The notes: generated by a model not told the origin, from the letters alone. A stretch of 38,685 bases of DNA from an uncultured Anaerotruncus sp. (GCA_904398655.1 CAJFPF010000145.1:1-38685); one strand, 5' to 3'; counted from the first letter of the stretch, positions 15,286-23,498 are shown. Numbers and translations: made by a program.

Positions 15286-16455
15286 TTAAATCAGGCCCGC
15301 ATTGCGCAGCGCGTCCCGCATGCGGTTCAGGCCGTCCTCCAGCGTGGCACGGGGGCAGGCGATGTTGATCCGTTCAAAGCCCTCGCCCACTTTGCCAAAG
15401 ACATACCCCTCGTCCAGCCAGACATGCCCCTCCTTGAGCAGCAGCTCATGGAATTCGCGGCTGTCCACATGGAGCGCCTTAAAGTCCATCCACACCAGAT
15501 AGGTGGCGTCCGGCTCCATGATCTTGATCTGGGGGATATTTTTCGCCAGGTACTCCCGCAGGAAATCCAAGTTCCCTTTCAAATAGTCCAGCAGCTGATC
15601 CAGCCACTCGTCACCCTGGCTGTAGGCGGCCACCAGGCCGGCGATTCCATAGGCGCTGGGGCGCATGATGCCCAGGCTGTCCAGGAAGGTGTCATAGGCC
15701 TTTTTGATCTGGGGATTTTTAATCACCAGGCAGGAGGTCTGCAGGCCGGCCAGGTTGAACGTCTTGGAGGGAGCCACACAGATGATGCTGTTGTCCACAA
15801 TCTCCTCCGGCAGCGTGCCATAGGAGGTGTGTTCGTGCCCGGGCATGACCAGGTCGCAATGGATCTCGTCTGCCACCACCAATACGCCGTTTTCGGTGCA
15901 GATGCGGCCCATCCGCTCCAGCTCCTCCCGGGTCCAAATCCGTCCGCCGGGGTTGTGGGGGGAGCAGAGGTAGAACATCTTCACCTGAGGATCTTTGGCG
16001 ATCTGCTCGAACTTTTCAAAATCGATCTCATAGCGGCCGTCCCGGTAGATCAACTCGTTATAGGCTACCTCGACCCCGTTTTTGCCGCAGGCGCCAAAGA
16101 AGGGGTAGTAGACGGGGGCGTGCATCATGATCTTGTCCCCCGGCTTGGTAAAGCCCTTGGCAAAGAAGTGCAGCGCCGGGACAATGCCGGGGCAGTGGGA
16201 GATCCACTCCGGCTGGATGGTCCAGCCGTGGCGGCGGCTGAACCATCCGGTAATCGCGTCATAGTAGGACTGCATGGGCACCGAGTAGCCGAAGATCCCA
16301 TGCTGGGTGCGGGCCATCAGCCCGTCCAGGATGGGCTGGGCCACCCGGAAGTCCATATCCGCCACCCACATGGGCAGCGCGTCCGGGTTGCCGCTGTCCC
16401 ATTTCAGGCAGCCGGAACCGCGGCGCGGAATGATTTCATCAAAATTGTATTTCAT
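15286..16455 (-). CDS. MalY/PatB-type PLP enzyme (aminotransferase or C-S lyase fold)
   Basis: A 389-residue fold-type I PLP enzyme. The opening MKYNFDEIIPRRGSGCLKWD and PMWVADMDFRVAQPI are typical of the MalY/PatB group (cystathionine beta-lyase-like and aminotransferases). The cofactor-binding stretch CSPHNPGGRIWTREEL, the Asp in VVADEIHCDLV and the Schiff-base Lys in APSKTFNLAGLQ are intact. In this cluster it may remove an amino or thiol group from the amino acid being degraded, giving a 2-oxoacid for PorGDAB; that is inference. ATG 16455 has GGGGGA upstream, unlike the in-frame TTG 16470. It is 16 bases from porG. Confidence 0.88.
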   Translation of the reverse strand: MKYNFDEIIPRRGSGCLKWDSGNPDALPMWVADMDFRVAQPILDGLMARTQHGIFGYSVPMQSYYDAITGWFSRRHGWTIQPEWISHCPGIVPALHFFAKGFTKPGDKIMMHAPVYYPFFGACGKNGVEVAYNELIYRDGRYEIDFEKFEQIAKDPQVKMFYLCSPHNPGGRIWTREELERMGRICTENGVLVVADEIHCDLVMPGHEHTSYGTLPEEIVDNSIICVAPSKTFNLAGLQTSCLVIKNPQIKKAYDTFLDSLGIMRPSAYGIAGLVAAYSQGDEWLDQLLDYLKGNLDFLREYLAKNIPQIKIMEPDATYLVWMDFKALHVDSREFHELLLKEGHVWLDEGYVFGKVGEGFERINIACPRATLEDGLNRMRDALRNAGLI

Positions 16456-16470
16456 CGTTTTGTCCCCCAA

Positions 16471-16917
16471 TTATTTTTTGAACGCGGGGATGACGCTGTC
16501 CAGAATGTAGTGGACGCACAGCTTGACGCCTTTGACGGTGATCGGCTCACACAGGTGCTTGGGGGCGTCCTCCGGGGTGAAGGGGAACGGCCGCAGGCCA
16601 CGGCAGACCAGGCTGCCCATCTCCTTCTCAAAGGTGCCCGCCCACTTGTTGATGATGGGGACGATCTCCGCCTTGGTCAGGCCGTTCTGGACCGACCAGA
16701 TGGAGATGAACATGATGCCGCCCTCCAAAATGCCGCACTGAGCGCCATATTTGCCCGCGCCGTGCATGGCAATGGCCGCGTCATAGACCTGCTGCTCCAA
16801 TTTCACGTCAAAAATCTCACTCAGGAGCTTCAGGGTGCCCACTGCGCAGTTGATCCCGGAGACGTGATAATAGTCATGGACTTCCTTTTCCACATAAGCT
16901 TCCCAATTTTCCATCAT
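16471..16917 (-). CDS. C_GCAxxG_C_C family probable redox protein
   Basis: A 148-residue small protein of the C_GCAxxG_C_C family. Conserved Cys and Gly are seen in SGINCAVGTLKLL, then GKYGAQCGILEGGIMFIS, and late cysteines in LVCRGLRPF, KHLCEP and VKLCVHYI. Members commonly sit next to iron-sulfur or flavin enzymes and are thought to act in redox reactions or metal-cluster handling; no reaction is established. It lies between the dehydrogenase beta-like subunit and the PLP enzyme, all on one strand. ATG 16917 (ATGATG) has GGGAGGAG about 10 bases upstream. Confidence 0.8.
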   Translation of the reverse strand: MMENWEAYVEKEVHDYYHVSGINCAVGTLKLLSEIFDVKLEQQVYDAAIAMHGAGKYGAQCGILEGGIMFISIWSVQNGLTKAEIVPIINKWAGTFEKEMGSLVCRGLRPFPFTPEDAPKHLCEPITVKGVKLCVHYILDSVIPAFKK

Positions 16918-16959
16918 AAGAACACAACTCCTCCCAAGTAATCTCGAAAAGCGCCTATT

Positions 16960-18132
16960 TTAGGATTTTTTAAAACGATTGGGGCTGAAAGCGTCAATGT
17001 TGAAGTGCGCCTTGCCGTCCACCACCAGTTCCGCGATCAGCACGCCAGTGATTGCGGACAGGGCGATGCCGTCGCCCTCGTGGCCGGCGGCCATAAAGAA
17101 TCCGGGAACCCCGTCCACCGGTCCAATGATGGGCATGTTGTCGGGCACATAGGGACGGAAGCCGGAGAAGGTCCGGATGAAGTGCAGGTTGCGCAGGGTG
17201 GGGATGTGGCGGCAGGCAATGTCCAGGATCCCCTCGATGCCCTCCAGGGTGGTGGACTTGTCGTAACCGGCAAACTCACGGGTAAAGCCGATGATGATGG
17301 TGCCGTCCTTAGTCTGCTCGATGCAGTAGCCGATGCCCAAACGCTTCACACGCTCGTCGGTGATCAGCTCCGGATGGTGCTTGATGATCATGTACATACC
17401 GGTCTGCATGGTGGTATGGATCAGGGGGGCCACCGGCTCAGAGATGATCAACTGGCCACGGCGGGGACGGATATCAAAGTCACAGCCCGCCATTTTGGCG
17501 ATCTGGCCGCCCCAGCAGCCGGCCGCATCCACCACGATATCCGCATAGTAATCGCCACGGGTGGTGTGCACGCCCACCACCTGGGGACCATCCATAATCA
17601 TACCGGTCACTTCGGTGTGCAACAGCTCCTCAGCACCCAGACGACGGGCGTTGCGCATATAGGCATACACCGTCTTAAAGGGGTTGACCTGACCTGCGGA
17701 GGGACAATAGAGGGCGCCGGTGAGGTTGACCGAGAGGGCGGGCTCGATCTTGCGGGCCTCCTCAATGGGCAGCATCTCCACTTCCAGGCCGCCGGCGCGC
17801 AGCTTTTCCGAGTTGGCGCTGCACAGGTCATATTCCATCTGGTTCTGGCAGACCTGCAGGCCGCCGCAGTGGTCCTCAAACTCCAGCTCCTCATTCAGTT
17901 CCTTCTCCAGGGTCCGCCAAACTTCCTGGCTGCGCAGGCACAGGTCCAGGTGGAAGCCCGGGGCCTTGGTATGTGGGGTAATATAGGCGTCGCAGGCGCC
18001 GGTGGTGCCCGCGCAGAGGTCGCCCTTCTCGATCATCAGGACCTTTTTGCCCCGCTTGCTCAACTGATAGGTGACGGCGCTCCCGATGATGCCGCCGCCT
18101 ACAACGATGACGTCCGCGTTTTTCTTATTCAT
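16960..18132 (-). CDS. FAD-dependent amino/imino acid dehydrogenase, beta-like catalytic subunit (DAO fold)
   Basis: A 390-residue flavoprotein of the D-amino-acid-oxidase/sarcosine-oxidase/HcnC fold. The FAD motif VGGGIIGSAVTYQLSKRGKK is at the N-terminus, followed by GDLCAGTTGACDAYI. The C-terminal FAD element FSGFRPYVPDNMPIIGP and AAGHEGDGIALS are intact. In size (about 43 kDa) and position it matches the PdhB catalytic subunit of the archaeal dye-linked L-proline dehydrogenase complex; it also resembles HcnC and opine or sarcosine oxidases. It would oxidise a C-N bond and pass electrons to the partner subunits. ATG 18132 has GGAGGA upstream and overlaps the end of the preceding BFD-like gene by 8 bases. 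Confidence 0.87.
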   Translation of the reverse strand: MNKKNADVIVVGGGIIGSAVTYQLSKRGKKVLMIEKGDLCAGTTGACDAYITPHTKAPGFHLDLCLRSQEVWRTLEKELNEELEFEDHCGGLQVCQNQMEYDLCSANSEKLRAGGLEVEMLPIEEARKIEPALSVNLTGALYCPSAGQVNPFKTVYAYMRNARRLGAEELLHTEVTGMIMDGPQVVGVHTTRGDYYADIVVDAAGCWGGQIAKMAGCDFDIRPRRGQLIISEPVAPLIHTTMQTGMYMIIKHHPELITDERVKRLGIGYCIEQTKDGTIIIGFTREFAGYDKSTTLEGIEGILDIACRHIPTLRNLHFIRTFSGFRPYVPDNMPIIGPVDGVPGFFMAAGHEGDGIALSAITGVLIAELVVDGKAHFNIDAFSPNRFKKS

Positions 18133-18400
18133 CTGCGTCTTCCTCCATAACTCCGATGCGTACCGGCCGGACCGGAGGCCGGAAGGTGGGCGGTACAATA
18201 TCGGCGGGCTTTTGACCGGTCTTCTCCGCGATAATCTTCATCACCAGCCGCTGGCAGGTCTTGCCTTGGCAGAGGCCCATCCCAGCCCGGGTGCGCTTCT
18301 TCACGCCCTCCACCGTGGTGGCGCCGTCTTCGATGGCCGCTTCAATTTCCCCGCGGGTGACTTCTTGACACCGGCAGATGATCTCATCCTTATTATCCAA
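18125..18400 (-). CDS. BFD-like [2Fe-2S] subunit of the dehydrogenase complex
   Basis: A 91-residue protein with the bacterioferritin-associated-ferredoxin-like fold. CRCQEVTRGEIEAAI near the N-terminus and GLCQGKTCQRLV give the four cysteines CxC...CxxxxC of a [2Fe-2S] cluster. A Pro-rich tail follows. Its size (about 10 kDa) and place correspond to PdhX, the delta subunit of the archaeal proline dehydrogenase complex. TTG 18400 is preferred because AAGGGA is about 9 bases upstream; TTG 18409 abuts that site. It ends inside the start of the catalytic subunit gene. Confidence 0.82.
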   Translation of the reverse strand: MDNKDEIICRCQEVTRGEIEAAIEDGATTVEGVKKRTRAGMGLCQGKTCQRLVMKIIAEKTGQKPADIVPPTFRPPVRPVRIGVMEEDADE

Positions 18401-18420
18401 ACCAGACAACTCCCTTCTCT

Positions 18421-18933
18421 TTACGCTCTGGGCAGGCGCTTCATGCTGCGGACTTCGTTGGCGAACTGCTTGGGCACAGCCAGCTTCACCACACGGGTGT
18501 TCACAAAGTTCGCGGCGGAACGAACACGAACAACGGTGCCTTTGCAGACCACTTCGCCGCAGCGGTTCACCGCATCCACCACCATGCCCTTTTCAGGCAG
18601 AGGCAGATACTCATAGGGGAACTCCACGCCAGCCTCGGTCTCGCTGTAGTTCATATCCACTGTAAAGATTGCCAGGCCCGGGCAAGCGGCCACGCAGGTG
18701 CCGCAACCGGTGCATTTTTCCACGTCCAGCACCGGCAGGTTGGTGATGGAATCCCCCACTGTGATCGCCCCAAACGGGCAAGCAGCCTCACAGGGGTTAC
18801 AGGGGATGTGCTGCACGCACTCAATGACCGCCACCGGCCCCTTGGCCAGACGGGCCGCGCTGGGGACGCCCGGCGCGTTCGCCAGCTCCTCGGGGGACGG
18901 ACAACCAGTATAAACAACGCCCTTATTCTCCAT
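18421..18933 (-). CDS. 4Fe-4S dicluster ferredoxin subunit of the dehydrogenase complex
   Basis: A 170-residue iron-sulfur protein. One cluster motif is IPCNPCEAACPFGA with a further upstream Cys (ECVQHIPC); the second is CTGCGTCVAACPGLA. The C-terminal 70 residues form a small beta-rich extension ending RSMKRLPRA. At about 19 kDa it corresponds to PdhF, the ferredoxin-like gamma subunit of the archaeal complex. It would relay electrons between the two flavin subunits. ATG 18933 lies within the end of the alpha-like gene (11-base overlap), indicating coupled translation. Confidence 0.85.
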   Translation of the reverse strand: MENKGVVYTGCPSPEELANAPGVPSAARLAKGPVAVIECVQHIPCNPCEAACPFGAITVGDSITNLPVLDVEKCTGCGTCVAACPGLAIFTVDMNYSETEAGVEFPYEYLPLPEKGMVVDAVNRCGEVVCKGTVVRVRSAANFVNTRVVKLAVPKQFANEVRSMKRLPRA

Positions 18934-20062
18934 CTTTCACACCGATCCCTTTCTGGTAATTGTGGAACGCAGCCACCTGTTCCGCCTTCGCGGTCCGTCT
19001 GCGCTCGCCAAATTCTCCCGACCGCAGCATAGCCATCCGGTTGAGGAAGGCGGCCTCCTTCTCCTTGGCGGCGGCCTCATCGATATAGCCCAACGCACAG
19101 GCGGCGGACAGACCGGCCAGGTTGCCCTCCTCCATGGCGGTGGAAGCTTCCTCCACGCCGGTGATGTCTCCGGCCACATAGACGCCGGGCACCGTGGTCT
19201 CCATATGCTCGTCATGCATGGGCACATGGCCGCCCAAAGCGGGGATAAATGCCATCTGGCAGCCCGCCATATACGCCAGCTCGGTCATGGGGTTGAGGCC
19301 CACGGCCAGGCAGATGGTGTCGCACTTCACATCCTGCTCGCTGCCCGGGATGGGGTTCCAGTGGTCGTCCAGCTGGGCGATGATGGCGCCCTCCACCTCG
19401 TTTTCCCCATAGGCCTTCAGGATGGTGTGGCTCACCAGGATGGGGACGCCCGCCCGGCGGATCTTGCCGGCATGGACCCCGTAGCCGCCGATCTTGGGAG
19501 CGCCCTCTACAATGGCCAGCACGTCCGCGCCCGCCTGCATCAGCTGGTAGGAGACGATGAGGCCCACGTTTCCGGAACCCACCATGATGATCTTCTCGCC
19601 GGGAAGCACCCGGTTGACGTTGATCATGGTCTGGGCCGCGCCGGCGCCCATGACGCCCGGCAGGGTGCTGCCCGGGAAGGCCATGTAGTTCTCTTTGGCA
19701 CCGCCCGCTAAGATGATCTTCTTGGCTTTCACCGCGTAATGGGTCTCGTGGTGGGGCTCGCCCTCCACAATGCCCAGGGTGTTGCCGTCAAAAATGCCGT
19801 AGGCCACACTGTTCAGGTGGACCTCGGCCCCACAGTTCTCCACCTCCTGGAGCAGCTGCTCGCCGATGAGGAAGCCACGGGTTCCGGCCCGGTGCTCTCT
19901 GGAACCGAAGAACTTATGAATCTGCTTGAAGAGCTGGCCGCCAGCCTTGTGGTTCTCGTCGAAAACCATCACCTTGGCGCCGGTGTTTGCAGCCTGGATG
20001 GCCGCGCAGAGGCCGGCGGAGCCCGCGCCTACAATTGCAATATCCGTGTTAATCTGTTTCAT
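18923..20062 (-). CDS. NAD(P)/FAD-dependent oxidoreductase, alpha-like subunit (HcnB/PdhA type)
   Basis: A 379-residue pyridine-nucleotide-disulfide-type flavoprotein. The FAD motif VGAGSAGLCAAIQAANTGAK begins at residue 10, a second Rossmann motif MVGSGNVGLIVSYQLMQAGA is near 165, and GVYVAGDITGVEEASTAMEEG near 300 closes the FAD site. Together with the 111-residue [2Fe-2S] protein encoded just before it (ATGA overlap) it equals the roughly 54-kDa alpha subunit of the archaeal proline dehydrogenase complex, here as two chains; HcnB of hydrogen cyanide synthase is also similar. It probably transfers electrons from the catalytic subunit to NAD(P)+ or a quinone/ferredoxin pool. Confidence 0.87.
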   Translation of the reverse strand: MKQINTDIAIVGAGSAGLCAAIQAANTGAKVMVFDENHKAGGQLFKQIHKFFGSREHRAGTRGFLIGEQLLQEVENCGAEVHLNSVAYGIFDGNTLGIVEGEPHHETHYAVKAKKIILAGGAKENYMAFPGSTLPGVMGAGAAQTMINVNRVLPGEKIIMVGSGNVGLIVSYQLMQAGADVLAIVEGAPKIGGYGVHAGKIRRAGVPILVSHTILKAYGENEVEGAIIAQLDDHWNPIPGSEQDVKCDTICLAVGLNPMTELAYMAGCQMAFIPALGGHVPMHDEHMETTVPGVYVAGDITGVEEASTAMEEGNLAGLSAACALGYIDEAAAKEKEAAFLNRMAMLRSGEFGERRRTAKAEQVAAFHNYQKGIGVKDGE

Positions 20063-20394
20063 TTCACCACTACCTCGTTTTTCCCGTATCCGTCCTGACT
20101 TTCTACCTTCATGCCGTCCTTTACATAGGTCACGCAGGTGCGCGTGTTCGGGTGGCCGTCCACCGTCATCATGCAGTCGGTGCAGCGGCCGATGGCACAG
20201 AAGATGCCCCGGGGCTCGTGGAGCTTCACCGTTTTACGGAAGGCGCGGATTCCCGCATTCATCAGCGCCGCCGCGATCGGCTCGCCCTCCACCGCCTCCA
20301 GCGGCTGGCCGTTGTAGTAGATCGTGACCTTCTTCTGGTCGGGCTGCGCCGGCAGTATGGGATGCTCGACGACCCTTCTTGTTTTTTCCGCCAT
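20059..20394 (-). CDS. [2Fe-2S]-binding subunit (HcnA-like) of the dehydrogenase complex
   Basis: A 111-residue protein with a Fer2_4-type ferredoxin fold: KVTIYYNGQPLEAVEGEPIA, then HEPRGIFCAIGRCTDCMM and TRTCVTYV, giving CxxxxCxxC...C for one [2Fe-2S] cluster. In related systems this domain is either the N-terminus of the alpha subunit or a separate HcnA-like protein, as here. ATG 20394 has GGATGGAGG upstream. It is the first gene of the five-gene dehydrogenase block and is separated from the racemase gene by an 85-base gap containing a hairpin. Confidence 0.87.
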   Translation of the reverse strand: MAEKTRRVVEHPILPAQPDQKKVTIYYNGQPLEAVEGEPIAAALMNAGIRAFRKTVKLHEPRGIFCAIGRCTDCMMTVDGHPNTRTCVTYVKDGMKVESQDGYGKNEVVVK

Positions 20395-20431
20395 AGAAAA
20401 AGAACCTCCATCCTTTCAAAATAAAGGCAAA

Positions 20432-20472
20432 AGCCGCGCCCGTCAGGCAGTTAAAATCCCACGGGCGCGGCT
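20432..20472 (-). terminator. Internal attenuator or weak terminator within the cluster
   Basis: A 12-bp perfect stem (20432-20443 with 20461-20472) is followed on the minus strand by TTTGCCTTTATTTTG. It lies between the racemase stop and the dehydrogenase block, so it may reduce read-through and set different levels of the two halves. Confidence 0.55.
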
Positions 20473-20479
20473 GGTCTAA

Positions 20480-21205
20480 TTAGAGATAGCCTGTGTAGCC
20501 GGGAGTGACGATAGCTTCGTGGACATATTTGATCAAATTGATGATATCAAATACCGGTAGGCCGGTGGCCTGCTGGAGAACCTTGGTGAAGGGGGGCATA
20601 TTGGTGCACTCCAACACGATGGCGCCCACGTCCGGATGCTCGGTGAGCATCTTCTGCGCAACCTTTACCATCTCCTTCTCCGCCAGGTCCAAATCGATAT
20701 GATCGATGCCGTTGAAGAAGGTCTGCCCGAACTCGGTGTCCTCAATGCCGTAGACCACCTTGTCCACATGGCTGATGCCCACCCCCGCGAAGTGCTTCTC
20801 CCCCAGGGAGGAAGCCTTAGCAGTGATGATGCCCACCTTTTTGCCGGGGGCCAGCATGGCGCTCACCAGCTGCACCTGCAGCAGGCTGGAGGAGATCACC
20901 GGGATGTTCACCGAGGCGGCGATCTCCTTTTGGAAGATGGCCATAAAACCGCAGGAGGTGACGATGCATTTGCACCCCTCCGCCTCCAGCTCCTGGGCCG
21001 CTTTACAGAACGGCTGGATCAGAGCGGGGTCCTGTTTGAGCACCACCGTCTCGGAATTGGCCTCTTTGACGGTGCGGAAGGCCACGGGGAACGGGAAGCT
21101 GGTGGCGTTGCCCACATCCCCCGGCACGCGGGGGAAGTGGGTGTCCAACATCAGGATGCCGATCTTCTGGCCATAGGTGGTCGTATTGCCGTATACAATC
21201 GCCAT
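20480..21205 (-). CDS. Aspartate/glutamate/hydantoin racemase family protein
   Basis: A 241-residue member of the Asp/Glu racemase superfamily. The two catalytic cysteines of cofactor-independent racemases are visible in IVTSCGFMA (about residue 89) and VLECTNMPP (about residue 197). Members include aspartate, glutamate, hydantoin and maleate enzymes; this one is not close enough to name the substrate. In this cluster it could convert the imported amino acid to the enantiomer accepted by the downstream dehydrogenase. ATG 21205 has AAGGAG about 12 bases upstream. Confidence 0.83.
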   Translation of the reverse strand: MAIVYGNTTTYGQKIGILMLDTHFPRVPGDVGNATSFPFPVAFRTVKEANSETVVLKQDPALIQPFCKAAQELEAEGCKCIVTSCGFMAIFQKEIAASVNIPVISSSLLQVQLVSAMLAPGKKVGIITAKASSLGEKHFAGVGISHVDKVVYGIEDTEFGQTFFNGIDHIDLDLAEKEMVKVAQKMLTEHPDVGAIVLECTNMPPFTKVLQQATGLPVFDIINLIKYVHEAIVTPGYTGYL

Positions 21206-21251
21206 AGTATGTACTCGCTCCTTCTGTCGTCGTTATGGGTTGATTGCGCAA

Positions 21252-22631
21252 TTAAGCGAACGGGAAGAACAGCAGCAGGACGCCGAAGCCATAGAGGAAC
21301 AGGAAGCCAGGCAGGGACTTCATCATAGATTTCACATAGTCGCACTTGCGGCCGATGATGCCCGCGACCAGAGGAGCAACCACGATGGTGCACAGGTCGG
21401 TGGGCGGGAACGCCTGGGCGCCCATGGCGATGTGGGAGCCGGCCAGGGCCACAGACTCCGGAGTCATGCCGGTGGCGATCAGGGCGGGGCCAAAGAAGGA
21501 GAGCACCACGTTCTGCACGGTGGACTGGCTGCCGGTGATCATGCCCATCAGGCCCATGGCGGCGGAACCGCCGAGCTTCAGGACGTTCACGTTCAGGGTC
21601 AGGGCCCACTCGGCCACCTTGTCAATCAGGCCGCCGGCGTAGAAGCCGCCCAGCATCAGGGCGCAGCAGGCATGGACAGCGCCGCAGGGGAGGTATTTCT
21701 TCCAGCTCTCCACAATGATCCGCTTGACGCCATACTCACGGGTCTTCTTATAGAAGAAGGTGATGATGGTGACGGTGATCAGGGTGAGCACGATGGAGTT
21801 GCTCAGGCCGCTGATGAACGGGATGCCGGAGACCAGGTTGATCAGCCAGCCCCAGATCCAGTTCAGAACGTTGGTATCAACAGTGGCATTCCAGGGACCA
21901 TAGATCAAAATCATGATGGCCAAAAGGACCATCATGGGGATCAAGGTGGTCCAGCCTCTGGCCAGGATGGTGCCAGCCTTCTCCTTGGGGATCAGCTCTT
22001 CGGGCAGGGATTTGACCTTAATCCAGCGGAAGGTGTAGAACGCAATGATGACCACACAGCAGAAAGGCACGGTGAGGAACGCCCATTTGATGACGGTGTC
22101 ATAGTCCGCGCCGCACAGGGAGGACGCCAGCACAATGCCGTTGGTCATAGGCGGACATAGAGAGCCCAACAGGCCGCCCAATACTAGAGAAGCGGAGACC
22201 TGTTCCGGTTCCATCCCCAGGTCGATGAGGGGGCCGACGCAGAGCACGCCCACCACGGTAGCGGCGGAGAGGCCCTCGCCCAGCAGGGAGCCGAAGATAA
22301 TGAGACAGACCATTGCAGCCACATACAGGCCCTTGGGGGAATGGCCGAACGCCGAACGGGCGGCACCCAAAACCACGTCCATGGTGCCCATAGCGCTCTG
22401 GGTCTCAGCGTACATGGTGCCGATGATGGCAATCAGGATAACCCAGGACAGGCGGTCCAGGCCGTCGATATAAGCCGTGACCCAGTCCATGGGATTGTAG
22501 ATGCCGCTCATCAGCAGGGACAGGGCACCAGCAAGCAACAGGCCCCAGTGGACTTTACCGCCGATCAGAGGAATCTGTTTAATACAGACGACCGCCAGCA
22601 TGACTGCAATTGGGACGATGACAGCTACCAT
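21252..22631 (-). CDS. DctM-like (ion transporter superfamily) permease
   Basis: A 459-residue polytopic membrane protein with about 11-12 helices. GEGLSAATVVGVLCVGPL followed by GGLLGSLCPPMTNGIVLAS resembles the large permease (DctM) of TRAP transporters, and a second similar element, GSQSTVQNVVLSFFGPALI with GAQAFPPTDLC, appears in the C-terminal half, giving the inverted-repeat layout of the ion transporter superfamily. No binding protein (DctP) or small subunit (DctQ) gene is adjacent. It is the only transporter in the catabolic cluster, so it probably imports the substrate, driven by Na+ or H+. ATG 22631 has AAGAGGT upstream. Confidence 0.72.
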   Translation of the reverse strand: MVAVIVPIAVMLAVVCIKQIPLIGGKVHWGLLLAGALSLLMSGIYNPMDWVTAYIDGLDRLSWVILIAIIGTMYAETQSAMGTMDVVLGAARSAFGHSPKGLYVAAMVCLIIFGSLLGEGLSAATVVGVLCVGPLIDLGMEPEQVSASLVLGGLLGSLCPPMTNGIVLASSLCGADYDTVIKWAFLTVPFCCVVIIAFYTFRWIKVKSLPEELIPKEKAGTILARGWTTLIPMMVLLAIMILIYGPWNATVDTNVLNWIWGWLINLVSGIPFISGLSNSIVLTLITVTIITFFYKKTREYGVKRIIVESWKKYLPCGAVHACCALMLGGFYAGGLIDKVAEWALTLNVNVLKLGGSAAMGLMGMITGSQSTVQNVVLSFFGPALIATGMTPESVALAGSHIAMGAQAFPPTDLCTIVVAPLVAGIIGRKCDYVKSMMKSLPGFLFLYGFGVLLLFFPFA

Positions 22632-22706
22632 AGTTTTACCTCTTTTCTCGCCTTAGATTTTTGTCACACTTTCTTACAGGGGAAACTAGGGTTTGCGCGC
22701 TCTATG

Positions 22707-23498
22707 TCAATCCACCGAATCCGCGTAGTCGCCCAGAGGTTTGTAATAGGGCGGCCATTTGGGCTCGTTGGTCAGGCCCGCGATGGGGGTGGGGATCCGG
22801 GCTACGCCGCTCTTATGGGTGGCCACCAGGCCCTCCACAAACGAGTCGATCTTGCAGGCGGGCAGCGCGAACGCCATCTCGTCGTCCTGGGTCAGGGCGA
22901 ACACCTTTTCGCCGCCGCCAGGGATAACCACGTTGTATTTCTGCTGGGAATAGGGGACGGTGATCTCGCCGCCGCAGGCGCCGCGGCCGGCGAACCGGGA
23001 CTCAATGTAGCCGCCTTCGTTGTAGAGGGCGCCCTGGACCATCCGGGTGATCTGGGCGGGGTTGGCGTAGATGACCACCACGTCCGGATCAAAGTCCGCC
23101 CTGTGCAGGGGAGCCAGGATGACCGTGCCGGTGTCGGCCTTCTCCATCTTGGGGGTGGTCTCCTGGGTGCGTTTGGCGGCGTCCATGTTGCAGGCGTAGA
23201 GCGGATAGACCACGCTGCCGTCCTTCACAAAGTCCGGCTCCTCCACAAAGCCCAGGATCACCTGCGCCAGCGGGCAGGACTGGTCCTCTTTGTGGAAGAT
23301 CAGGGTGGTGCCGTGCTTGCGGCACATGGTCATGCCCTGGCAGATGGCGATCCGCCCGCCCAGGTTCTTGGTGGGGATCTTGGCACGCATCTCCGGGACG
23401 GGTTCACCCTTTTTCAGGATCTTCACCGCCACCGGGAAGGTTGCGGTCCGCAGATACTCGCTGATGACCGCGTTTAACTTCTGGTTTTGTTCCAGCAT
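22707..23498 (-). CDS. DUF169-domain protein
   Basis: A 263-residue cytoplasmic protein of the DUF169 (COG2043) family. Recognisable parts are FPVAVKILKKGEPVPE at the N-terminus, CQGMTMCRKHGTTLIF, HKEDQSCPLAQVILGF, and the C-terminal VPYSQQKYNVVIPGGGEKVFA. Several conserved Cys suggest a metal or iron-sulfur site, but no function is known. It is found in anaerobes near redox enzymes. ATG 23498 has GAGGAGG 10 bases upstream. It lies between the permease and the EFR1 gene in the same direction. Confidence 0.78.
   Translation of the reverse strand: MLEQNQKLNAVISEYLRTATFPVAVKILKKGEPVPEMRAKIPTKNLGGRIAICQGMTMCRKHGTTLIFHKEDQSCPLAQVILGFVEEPDFVKDGSVVYPLYACNMDAAKRTQETTPKMEKADTGTVILAPLHRADFDPDVVVIYANPAQITRMVQGALYNEGGYIESRFAGRGACGGEITVPYSQQKYNVVIPGGGEKVFALTQDDEMAFALPACKIDSFVEGLVATHKSGVARIPTPIAGLTNEPKWPPYYKPLGDYADSVD

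Noticed and set aside
15109-16941. Plus-strand open frame of 610 codons
   Set aside because: It runs antisense to porG, the PLP enzyme and the C_GCAxxG gene, all with clear family motifs; its own translation is His/Gly/Val-rich without recognisable domains. It is a by-product of GC-rich codon usage.
17005-18150. Plus-strand open frame of 381 codons
   Set aside because: Exactly mirrors the FAD dehydrogenase gene; translation shows no domain and is a shadow of the real gene.
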